Source: Halocafeteria seosinensis
Lineage: Eukaryota; Sar; Bigyra; Bicosoecida
DNA: 64,000 nucleotides
Direction of reading: 5' to 3'
Assembly: GCA_001687465.1 (NCBI GenBank)
Contig: LVLI01000084.1
Coordinates: 248,001-312,000, forward strand
In this document: piece by piece, positions 22,901 to 30,787 of the stretch
Numbering within the stretch: position 1 is the stretch's first letter
How the letters are laid out: every line of letters starts with the position of its first letter
Made by a program: the position numbers and the translations under genes
Notes under the pieces: model-generated
Database searches by the model: none
What the model was told of the DNA's origin: nothing
The model's input: the letters and a program-made list of their open reading frames with translations, nothing else

Positions 22901-23652
22901 TTGGGTATACCTGTTTTGATCGTATTTTCAGGGCTCGCGGAGGATTGGGGCTCCTGCTGTGCATCTTGCTTGCTCGCTCGTGAGCTTCGCAGCACCGGCA
23001 CCCAAGACTTTACCGAAATCTCCCCACTGCAAATCCTTTCCACAGTACGTTCGGCTGCTTTATTCATCTGCTGTTCCCGGTCCAGCCGTTCGTTGTAATA
23101 TAGAGAATTCGACTGTCGAACTTTAGATGATAGGTCCATCATGGCATTTCGCCGAACCTCGAACTCAGGATCCGAGTACCGAAGATGCTGACTGTTTCGA
23201 TTACTCTTAGATGACGACGAGAGCCTCCTTCGAAATCCCATTGGACGTTGATCTGTTGCAGAATGGGTTTCACTGAACGCCATACTACCTGCGAAACTAC
23301 TGTCGTTTGCCTTAGTGGTTTGAGCGACAGGGGACGGGGAGGAGGCTCTCCTCTGAGTCCTTGCCATCCCTTGAGGGTCTCCACGCAGTGTCTGCGCCTG
23401 CTGATCGGAAGTAGAGTTCACCGTGTTTAAGAGCATAATATGTGAGGGTGGACCTTCCTCATTGCTCCCATCGGGGGCATTGGGTCCAATACCTCCATCC
23501 CGGTCAAAGAATTGCTGGCTTCTTCGTGTTCGGGGAGGCAGCTGTTGCTGCTTCTCTCCATTCTCATGGCGCGGCGGCTTGTTCACAGTATTCTCCTTGA
23601 CATCATTAGTCCTCTGGGGAGCTGTATTGGAGAGGAATACTGTGTTATCCAT
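16993..23652 (-). CDS. Giant intron-free coiled-coil protein, 2,219 aa, possibly CEP350-like
   Basis: One uninterrupted frame from ATG at 23652. The N-terminal third is Ser/Arg/Gln-rich and contains a long charged helix (about residues 325-390, EEQKERRKREAERKKYEE). Further helices follow in the middle (LKKRKAHEEYILRLQSDALE, KRKRKRWILWYHSSKADIQR), then a very acidic Ser/Glu/Asp stretch. The C-terminal 250 residues look folded, with many aromatics (FFNDYTEVLN-like, SWRLYILVEQTKQD) and an ending VADSILGDLISELSREL. Helix composition and the terminal DLISEL motif resemble centrosomal CEP350, but the CAP-Gly domain is not seen, so this is a weak assignment. A GTGAGT overlaps the last codons, so a further 3' exon is possible. 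Confidence 0.7.
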   Translation of the reverse strand: MDNTVFLSNTAPQRTNDVKENTVNKPPRHENGEKQQQLPPRTRRSQQFFDRDGGIGPNAPDGSNEEGPPSHIMLLNTVNSTSDQQAQTLRGDPQGMARTQRRASSPSPVAQTTKANDSSFAGSMAFSETHSATDQRPMGFRRRLSSSSKSNRNSQHLRYSDPEFEVRRNAMMDLSSKVRQSNSLYYNERLDREQQMNKAAERTVERICSGEISVKSWVPVLRSSRASKQDAQQEPQSSASPENTIKTGIPKLRRRKEKMSKSNSFISPEGDNEETIGKADVISPRKIVEDGILAPIGTGSQSKPANRRLDEAFTRGKVGSNENGEDKEQRLERGRQHLKEQKERRKREAERKKYEETQRLQRRKQALQNLEQERRRRVLQRKRKSDRSDVQRTHASFRRNGSQKTHQFIVSADGSARFPLSQVSNVSDTRAYRGDSPQASRLSSKHENESEDEELGTRESHQEKDPYGRNESKSFSLSAKELGAEEDVPARTALSPPQFTSSTDCDTTRHDFEGTSTRTGIEHEDVRIKEDSSESDQSNAFDVHFEEYQDSEALSVVPATTQPTETASISITEKVDTRSPNEADVSTENLENDSTHKDEVLGGTKDEQTSPRAKMSEFFDRLAATSSKLAVETSNGTADSTWTKEAEDESRKLVDSAYTSEQVRAVDRTKPLRKATNGPARDQEETPNWPGRGREGGKRESFLSKRPAGESHSALKRHRQKKHTRPKTPDRGIAGSSRKTRKQRSELSEQVSKAAEESRYSVINLLTQYPEHSTSAAGTYKSHDYAQERRKETSQGSSQHSNRKKRQRVKRQTSQRTAPPTTRRGNAVFEGRTAEYFPSMHNKLIQQAIKLFGSEDEEDQHAHQPSLSSSTAADAPQNTLARTTEQTDESGQSYSRVGEIRRQAEAQVNDRYPETSTKYPPAHALHARLMEGISDLENLSNYDKQLQSLAHSREVSMLKQEAAAVDDYWKNHYQQALWNAHLTSVNQQAEDEVDKRTREMTEYLSEDYASKVAELTKNIIDAESTVQEAKQRETSVQTDETNAKLQVGESRLPEAQSNSGEFKTVQREAFALEDNQLRNAEGYYTLAVSEAFRQYRRDPLKLTRIQRQLLSEAANISPDGVSHAVSESVARSVDQVVTSKEISHEHSQYSSSYGSDFEKFTDDYSSVSERSRHEEGDGAPANFSKAPRRDIAEEPNGLRGANTRDASSRDESSIPEEGSFDQSTRSYSPPVASEVADDVSETDFGKKVNETGQVALPIDDSIPEEHLETTSNAQLSAVESYVDQSYSYSFDSSMYDEDYRQRKQLKSSTRSAAEMVESDGDNNYDNDVAARKAGHVGGAVATTENGDTSSHYSSDFARDSEVSSNGGSGRQQQIVKSSAQSEPLSESFESMVSSLGDTAASEYEKQHKQSVFSQYWNELKKRKAHEEYILRLQSDALEETYKKSLKELDGKIQSNKEAEDEDQLDYLKRKRKRWILWYHSSKADIQRKVAQVKSRLYTDLTRFYQQLQPQTFSGQELSFQQEGVPPMWPQEVLETWLAQGNAEPSMPAVTVSAAGASSEQLSQTILKISDSAVQGKEHAVTDEQEASSKAVADQAYSALRGEHYTSSETEYTSSFDTEDQGADQSQAVHDRSQDVQNSSQKEVANADEDDSIPEEIAGDDISESSEESGEEFTKSESSEKGFEPNKTDSDLEARNESTGNAEGEYSSTFEEADLDGKSPGVDNESGSKNVGANVFEHQEAADSSAGERPTVEDGPNELQNLAEVNDVSHTGAEDDGEKDDLTAQSSVLLPVSSDDAADRNAICCTDTDDADNEAAVCAEESVILPSTSDNAETDDELPQSGYDTSSLEEHFIDSVVSETLWNHLSKNRSGPSKPLPELISDSEKTESATSPYRATSDRVASGNSLSPESGGSLSDSIEDSEEDLYDFSDVEPHVKLNATGEELRVDLPLKGVIETNNQSVQPRAPQLEIEEANDPALAASAAAERAKRLDEKQRHWKEEAADFVDRLADALKKHPELGDFYNDYTEVLNDSSKLQFSCSYPQSLQDTSVNEFIRMARGGVPPEDFPGPLSWRLYILVEQTKQDETASYCVDTQIKNRMLFEEANLYFLKRITHGALRNWKNEKLGPAEILDREREAIVDHLQYFSKGAGAPEDALHGHNASQRALMQARLDSRHWDPLWDNNGPEAKREQMYVCGEVADSILGDLISELSRELSGMQHK

Positions 23653-24544
23653 CTCGGTCTTGTCACTTGTTTAGCCCCGTTTTCACCTCTTTACCCTAGT
23701 TATGATTGCCATTCACGGCACGATAGCCTCATCTGATAAAATCAATAATGATTGAATGTATTTGCACTAGTGCCCATCACAGCAATGAAACGCTAGACTC
23801 GCGTATAGCCGAAGGATGACGCCCGTTAAAACTTTGAACCATAAAACGCGACGAAATGATTGTCGTCTGCTCTGGAATTCAAATGACGAGTGACGTCATG
23901 GATCATTGCACGAGGAAGCTTTAGGTATGGCGTAAACGAAGATGTCAGTAATTTAGGCAGAAATGTTTTTGATGGGTGTGTACATTGCCGCATCGTTAAA
24001 CCGCGTTAAAGGGTGAGAGAATTGGGTAGTGTCCCTGGAGGTTCTCACAAACCAATGGTTTGGGTGGATACTGCTGAGTGAAGGGAGATGCTTCAGAAAT
24101 CAACACCAGAGTATTTGCTCCTAATAGATGTCATGCCTCGTCTGGTGCTTGTCTAGACACTGTAGGTCTACTGTCACAGTGTGGTCACAATTTCGTTGTG
24201 TCCCAGTTGTACTCTTCCATTGTGCTGCTCGCAACAAGGACTAAACTTCTTTTCTTATCCCAATCAGTTCCACTGCTAATATAACACGGAAGTCGCTCCA
24301 TTCAATCAACGGGACAACGATTATCAACCACACTCAGCACTCAGGCTTTAATAACCAATGGAGTGGCAACAAAACATAGTTTTCTTTCACTCGTTGCGTG
24401 AAGTTGTTGAAGTTCACACGTCCCTGGCCAAGCCCAGTCTGGGTCGTCTGTAGCAGGTCATTTACGAGCGTTGTTGGACGTATTTCACCTCTCTGAAGAT
24501 TGGTTTCCACATGCCTCCGCTAGATACAAGCCAGGAAATTAAGA
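23653..24544. promoter_or_regulatory. Divergent intergenic region, 892 bp
   Basis: This region lies between the start of the 2,219-residue minus-strand gene and the start of the plus-strand PHD-DDT gene, so it must contain both promoters. It includes a perfect CRE-like palindrome TGACGTCA at 23891-23898. A 68-codon open frame at 24078-24284 has no recognisable product. Confidence 0.6.
23891..23898. promoter_or_regulatory. CRE-like palindrome TGACGTCA
   Basis: A perfect 8-bp CRE, the site of CREB/ATF-type bZIP factors, 239 bp upstream of the minus-strand start at 23652 and about 650 bp from the plus-strand start at 24545. The octamer also occurs by chance in coding DNA in this window, so its significance is limited. 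Confidence 0.3.
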
Positions 24545-27500
24545 ATGCGTAGGAAAACGCCTCTGGCGCGGGCCAGCGCCAGTCGCAACAAGAAAACCGG
24601 ACAAGGTTTAAAAAAACGGGATAAGTTGGCCGACTTAGGCACTCACACCGCGGGGAAAAAGCGGTCCAGAAGAGATTTTAGTAGAACAGAGGACGACAGC
24701 GATGGCGATGAGGAGGGAGCTACCGGTAGTGGTAGTGAAGGTAGTGACAATGCAGAGGACCATTGTGATTCAAATGAGGACTCCGAGGAAGACAGTATAC
24801 CGAGTGCAGTGGGCAAACACCGGAAACAAACGACGACGAAACAAGTCTCTAAAGGGAGGAACAACAGTCGTTCTTCCTCAGTAAAGAACGCGCACCGAAA
24901 CCCCTCTGGAGACCGCCGGCAAGCCGCCTCATCGTGGAAGGCCTCAGATGATAGTGAAGAGAACGAGGTCATTGAAATAGATACAGACGACACGAAAGAA
25001 GTAAACCCGCGAAGGAATACTGGTAACCCACGTCTAGCGAAAAAGAATAAAACTGCTACTGCAAAATCCAGAAAGGAGGGTGATGACGACGATTCGTCGT
25101 CTGACGAACCGGCTGTCGCTTCCCGCCGAGCTAGTCGACTGACCGAAGCCGGGTCAGCCCATTCGCGGCAACCCTCGAAGAAAATGAAGGAACAGAACCA
25201 AGATGAAACTAGCAGCAGTAGTGATAGCGACGCGAAACTTACAGGAGGGAATCGCAAAGCACATTCCTCCCGCCTTTCTCGCGGAGGCCGCAATGTGTCT
25301 TTCAGGAGTGCAGCTACCAGAACTCGAGACGGAAACAACACAAACCATACCAAAGCAAACAAGGAGACAAGTAGCAGTAACGATGAGAACAGTTCTTCCG
25401 ATGAGAGTGATAGGCCTAGTACACGACAGTCATCGAGAATAAATGGTAGCTGTGTTCGACAAGTTTCCAAGGGGAAGTCCAATCTAAGGAAGCAGCCGCA
25501 GAGGGGAACGAAGGTCAGCTCTTATAGTAGTAATGTGTTTAGTGACGCTGGTAGAGGCAACGTTAGAAGAACGGTGAGGGATAGAAGATCCCCTCGTACA
25601 ATGAGCTCATCGACACCAACAGGATCCATAAATGAGTTGGACTCCATTGTGGAGTCAAGCAGAAAGGAATTTGATAAGTACGCTAAGGGTAAAACTTCTA
25701 AAGAAGGCAAACAAGGGGCCCATCGAGGATTCTTTGATACGGATTCCGAGGTAGAAACAGACGAATATGCACCAGAGAATCGTGAGCGCTCCGCCGGGGC
25801 AAAAAAACAAACTCGTAGGAACGGTAATGCTAAAAAGGGTAAGTCTTGCCATTTCGTTAGCCTGGTTTGTGCCAGATTGGGATATTGCCTTGTGCGAGTT
25901 TTCAGAAGATTCGTCCAACGAATCTGACGGTGACGAATCGGACGTGCCTTGTAAGATATGTGGCATACCGGATACAACAGATGCCAATGACATCGTATTC
26001 TGTGACAAATGTGAGCAAGGGTAAGTTGTGTTAATGCTTCCTCATTTATCACTCCTGCGACATGCCGCCTTCGAGCTTGTATCGCAGGTATCATCAACGG
26101 TGCTACGGATTTCCTCTTGCACGAGAAATTCCAGTTGGTTCTTGGTTGTGTGCAAGTTGTTTCGAAGCATTACCTTCAGATTCTAAACCCAAAATGGATG
26201 AGGCCGAGCGCGAAAACCGAGAGACTGATTATTTGCGGTCGACGGTAGATTTCGTGGCGGTGTGGGCTATGCTGTGGAGGATGCGAAGATTATTGAACAT
26301 AGAAAACATAACTATTCCCGTGAGTAGCAGAGTCATGCTTCTATGTAAGCACAGAATGTGTATAGTGAGTTGCTAACTGCAGGACCTTGAGCATGGGCTG
26401 GTTCATCCCATTTCAAGTGAGTTACTGACACACATCCACGTAAATCTTTTGAAGGGGCTCGGAAAGTATTTTGCTACGTAAGTTGCCTGATAGTTTCCTC
26501 CTAGTGACTATATGGCAGTGCGTCGTTGCTGCGCTGCAGTAGCTTAAAATGGCCCAAGCACGTTGAAGACTTATGCTGTCATCCTGACTGGACGGATGAA
26601 TTCGACGAAGTGTGGCGTCTCGGCTTAGGGCATATACCAAGTGAAAAAAAGAAAGCCCTACTGGAGGACGAAGATAATGACTTATCTAGTGAGGACGATT
26701 TGGACGATAAATGGGTCTATTTCGATCAGCCTATACGGGTTCGGTTAGCCCTGCTTAGAGTCTTGTGCGATCTACAATTGGTGTATAACCAACGTGTAAT
26801 CGAGTCTATTGAAAAGATAATGGATACAAAGTCTGAAGGTGCGAGGAATGCAGCTAATACTCTTGATGGTCGGAATCGCCGCTTTGAAGATGAGGTGTTT
26901 AAGAAGCTGGAAGAATTTAGCAGCAAGGATATGGTAAGTGTGCTGAAAGTGTTAAGACCTCCCGATGGAAGAAGATCAATTCTGCATATCTTATTCAGCG
27001 ATGGAGCCCTTTGTTCAAGGACGCAAACTCGTGGAAGTATATTCTCATTTGTGGTATGTGCGTCAATATCAATGGGTAGCAATTTTCGGGTAACCGCTTT
27101 CCTTCATCGTTGCAGACAATTCGTTGAATGCGCGCCTATGTCGATGGCGATACACACCTCCACGAGCTAGTGTTGCGAGGAATCCATCTCTACGTAATAT
27201 CGAACCTCCTCGCCCGAAGACTAAACGTGTGCATCCATCGTTTGATTTGTCGCGGACCTTTCATCTTAAGGACGGAGCGCATTTGGACCAAGAAAATAAC
27301 CTACTCGGAGGGGAAGAGAAGGGCAATGTAATAGATTTAGTCAACTCTGATTCTCCCGTCAGAAAAACTGGCGTGTTGAAGGATGCTCGTGAAGAGCGTC
27401 GACCGAGGGTGGAGAATAGTTTGCTTACATGGTTATGTCTCCCATCAGAAGGAACCAAGAAATTTGTTAACTCAAGAGGCGAGAATTCCTTGATTGCTTG

Positions 27501-28530
27501 TACCAATGATGCAGATATGTGCTTTGCCTCGAAAGAACTTGATGTTCCGATGCTCACAACTACCGGAAGTAATGCTGCCCATCGAAGTCGACAGACTCCA
27601 GTGAAAAACCCTTTAGAAAGATGGGTATCTTCGCAAGCGCGTAACACAGCTAACTCATCCACTCTACCGCAAAACGGAGTGGAAAGATGGATGGCTTCAA
27701 AGGCCTCAGCCGTGGCCCCGGCGAAGGGGGATTCTGGAATTGTAAAGAGGGACAGATCAAATGTAGCCGACACTGCAGATGATAAAGAGGAGAAAAGGCA
27801 GTCACGGATCGGGTGGGGAAAGTCGAGATTTGAAACTGTAAGCGTATCTCAAATCGTTTTCTCCATGCTTGGTATCATAAACTGGTATTTCTTTTTGCAG
27901 CTTTGTGCGACAGCGAGCGAGGTTCGGGCTTTCCACGAGATGATGGTTCATGTCGATCAGGGAGATTCCCCCAGTAAAGCCGCATTTCCCGAATCACCCT
28001 TGTCTAAATGGGATCTTTCTGAAGATCGTCAGCTTTCGTTGAAGGAATCGTTTCAGAGATTGACCTCTGGTGAGGAATTGGGGGCTAAACCTATTGATTG
28101 GCATTCTCTTACTAGTGCTATTGGCGACTATGTGCATGCCATTGATGATTTAGAAAGCAAGAGTAAGAGCAAAGAGAAAAAGCTAGAGAAGCTGCAGAAC
28201 ACGTTAGGCGGCTTCGGTGGCTCTATTGACCTATCAGAATATGCTTACGAGGGGGAAGACAAGGGAGAGCGATGCACACGCCACAGCGTGGACACCAGAG
28301 AAAGCAATTCCCGCAACAAACAGAACAATGCAGATGAAAGTGTTAAAGAAGAATTGGGAAGTGAAAGCGAAAGCAAAGATGAAACTGAGAGGGCACCGTC
28401 CGCGCCCCCCCAAGAAGCACAGGTAATTACTATTTCTTCGTCGTCGTCAGACGACGAGGAGGAAGAAGAGAGTAGTGGCGCTGATGAGGACGAAAATAGC
28501 AGTTCTAAGGCTGACATCGTCATCGACTGA
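24545..28530 (+). CDS. PHD finger-DDT-WHIM chromatin protein
   Basis: Probably a nuclear subunit of an ISWI-type remodelling complex or a histone-tail reader. Exon 1 (24545-25838) encodes a Ser/Asp/Lys-rich disordered region of about 430 residues. It joins in frame to a PHD finger built from CKIC, FCDKC, H-x2-C in YHQRCYGF and WLCASC, which is complete (Cys4-His-Cys3). A DDT domain follows directly (VAVWAMLWRMRRLLNIE, then LLTHIHVNLLKGLG across an intron). Next is a WHIM1-like helix (FDQPIRVRLALLRVLCDLQL), a long linker, a helix with KSKSKEKKLEKLQNTLGG, and an acidic Ser-rich tail. BAZ, BPTF and RSF1 proteins have DDT/WHIM before PHD, so this order is reversed. Exons between 26300 and 27120 are approximate. 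Confidence 0.82.
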
Positions 28531-28832
28531 ACGCTATTGAGCCACGTAATGTTACCGCACACGTTGTACAATTGTACAATTGTACAATGTGCAAGTCCAA
28601 CTTGTACAACTCTGTAGTTAGGTAATTGTTTCTAACATTTGCAAGACGAACATATAGGACTGCATCGGTAGTTTACTTTTTTGCTGGTGGCCGTGGCTGT
28701 CATAGTAAAGTAGATATCCGTGGCGTGTAAAACTGCTTGACTTAAGAATACAATACGAGTCGCCTACGAGTTCACATAACGTCCAGGGACTGAGTAACAA
28801 ATTGTTACCTACGGATTGTTTTGTTTTGGCCA
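28531..28832. other. Intergenic with tandem palindromes
   Basis: About 300 bp between two plus-strand genes. It begins with four TTGTACAA palindromes (28564-28609), three of them contiguous. The remainder shows nothing I can assign. Confidence 0.6.
28564..28609. repeat. TTGTACAA palindrome array (three tandem plus one)
   Basis: TTGTACAA occurs at 28564-28571, 28572-28579 and 28580-28587 without a gap, and again at 28602-28609. Each unit is its own reverse complement, so the 24-bp block can extrude as a hairpin. It starts 34 bp after the stop of the PHD-DDT gene and may act as a 3' end structure or a multimeric protein site. Confidence 0.85.
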
Positions 28833-30265
28833 ATGCACACAACATTGCCGTTCAAAATGTCATCTTCGTCTCCCTATCATGCCGAGGAGGCGGCAAGTCC
28901 TCCTAAGACATCACCTTCTTCATCCTCGCGTCAGGGTTCTCCAGCGGGAGATCGTCGACAAGTGACGTTTTTCGGAGACCAGGGGACTCCAGGTTTATCC
29001 CACTACAATGACCTCTCTAGTAGCTTCATGTCTGATGGATCTGACCGCGAACGAGACCCTAATGACTTGCTCCTACTTCGGCAATTTGAGCCAGCCTATG
29101 ATATTCAGGTACGCCAAAAGTCCTTGGTCCTCCTTATACCTCCTATATGTCAATTTCCCCTCATTTACAGGCATTACTGCGGTTTGCTGGACTTGGCCAT
29201 GAGATCGAAAATGTCCAGTACCCCATATTTGCTTCCACAGGTAGGCTACTAGAGACTGCAGTACAATGATGATGTTGTCGTGTGGTGGGATTCACAGTGA
29301 GGTTTTGATGATACCAGGTGAGCTTCCACAAGTAGTGGATGACAGGTTTATTATGGGACGCTTCAGCATCGTGGAATACCTCCGTCGGGTGTGTAGTGCT
29401 GATGGAGTTTTCTGGGAGCTATGAGGCCTTAGGCGTTGTAGTGGATGCAGGTACCGGGTGGGGATCTGGAGTATGGACTATCCGAGTTGGACAGGTGCAC
29501 AGTTCAAGCATTCGCCACAATGATACAAGGACCCCTAACAGATGCTGTGGTAAGTCTACAATGAGATGGCTTATATAAGACAAAAAACTAGGAGGTAGTG
29601 ACTGTGACTGGTTTGTGCAGGAGTTCTGCCAACACGTACTGGACGACGGCTATATGAAGCTATTAAGCAAAGCTACAGTTTTTCCTCTTTCACAAGTGAT
29701 ACCTGGATACATCAGGCGCAAGACGCTAACCTACCTCCAACGTAAAGGCTTCACAGATGAGCGATGGGTGAAGGATCGCGTTACACAATTATATCGATGT
29801 CTAGATACACTCCTCGGAGACAAAACCTTTTTCTTTTCAGAAGACGCCCCTGGGTCGTTGGATGCGCTCTTCTACGGTCATGCGGTGAAAGCTTTACATC
29901 AAAAACTTTTGAAACAGAGGTTGGATAAATTTCCGAGATTAGGGCGACTGTTCAGGCGTATCACCTTAACGTTTTTTCCGGATAAACGGTTTTTGCTAGG
30001 TCTAGAAAAGTTACCGAAAGATATGCTGGAATCGCTGGAGGTATCACCGATGGAAGAGGCTCCATGTGAGATACGAGTCGTCAACGACAACGTGTTCGAG
30101 CAAGAATGGGATAAACAGAGGAGGAAGTCCAGACGCGCACACTCTGGTTCGGGAAAGGATTCGATGATACAGAAAGCGGAAAAATACTTGCCTACTGTAT
30201 TCTTTGTTAGTTTCATTGGTATGGCATTAGTTCTCACTCGAAGAGGGATGTCCGCAGAGTCGTAG
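28833..30265 (+). CDS. Metaxin/Sam37-like mitochondrial outer-membrane protein
   Basis: Metaxins and Sam37 are GST-fold subunits of the SAM complex, which inserts beta-barrels such as VDAC into the mitochondrial outer membrane. After a Ser-rich extension of about 75 residues comes a thioredoxin/GST-N-like segment (ALLRFAGLGHEIENVQYP, then SIVEYLRR). The middle part reads GGDLEYGLSELDRCTVQAFA, then a GST-C segment with PGSLDALFYGHAVKALHQKL, the metaxin signature. The tail ends in a hydrophobic anchor (LPTVFFVSFIGMALVL) followed by a short basic end, as expected of a tail-anchored protein. At least five exons are needed. ATGs at 28833 and 28857 are both in frame and the choice is open. Confidence 0.82.
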
Positions 30266-30787
30266 CCACGTTGCAGTTGTAGTCTGTAACTGGTTACGCG
30301 GGTACAGTTCAGGAACCGACGCAAGATTTGGGAAATAACCGCAAACATTTCCATTTCGGTCACCACTGGTGCGCAGACTATGGTTGTCTGTGTCAACATG
30401 CATGAACATGGCGTGACATGGAAGTAGAACTGGTACCCACTACCCTGGTAGGATAGTGGCACTGGTAGGACTCAACTCCCTTAGATTCTCACTATAGATT
30501 GCTATAAAAGGTTTCCTTGCCGAATGTACTTGGACCAAGGTAGTAACTGGCCGCGTACCTACCTTCTGCTGTCCTCCCATCCTCTGCTGGAAAGCCTGGC
30601 GACACTGTCGCCGCGGTTCGCAAAGAAGATAACGATTTGATTGTCCGGTTCGGAGACCATCCTCCTACACATGCAGCATCGCTTATCATCTAGTGTTGTG
30701 ATGGATATAGTTATTCTGCAAAATGTGTTTGCTGCTTAGGTGAAGCATGGTGTGGATCAGCGTCATAGAGTAGCGGGGGAGTGTGCA
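30266..30787. other. Intergenic, metaxin-like to NEK
   Basis: About 520 bp. A minus-strand open frame crossing 30227-30462 is the shadow of the preceding gene. No repeat or clear promoter motif is visible. Confidence 0.5.

Noticed and set aside
24643-25482. 279-residue minus-strand open frame opposite the PHD-DDT gene
   Set aside because: It is the shadow of a Ser/Asp-rich low-complexity exon; the Ser/Leu/Phe-rich translation is typical of such antisense frames.
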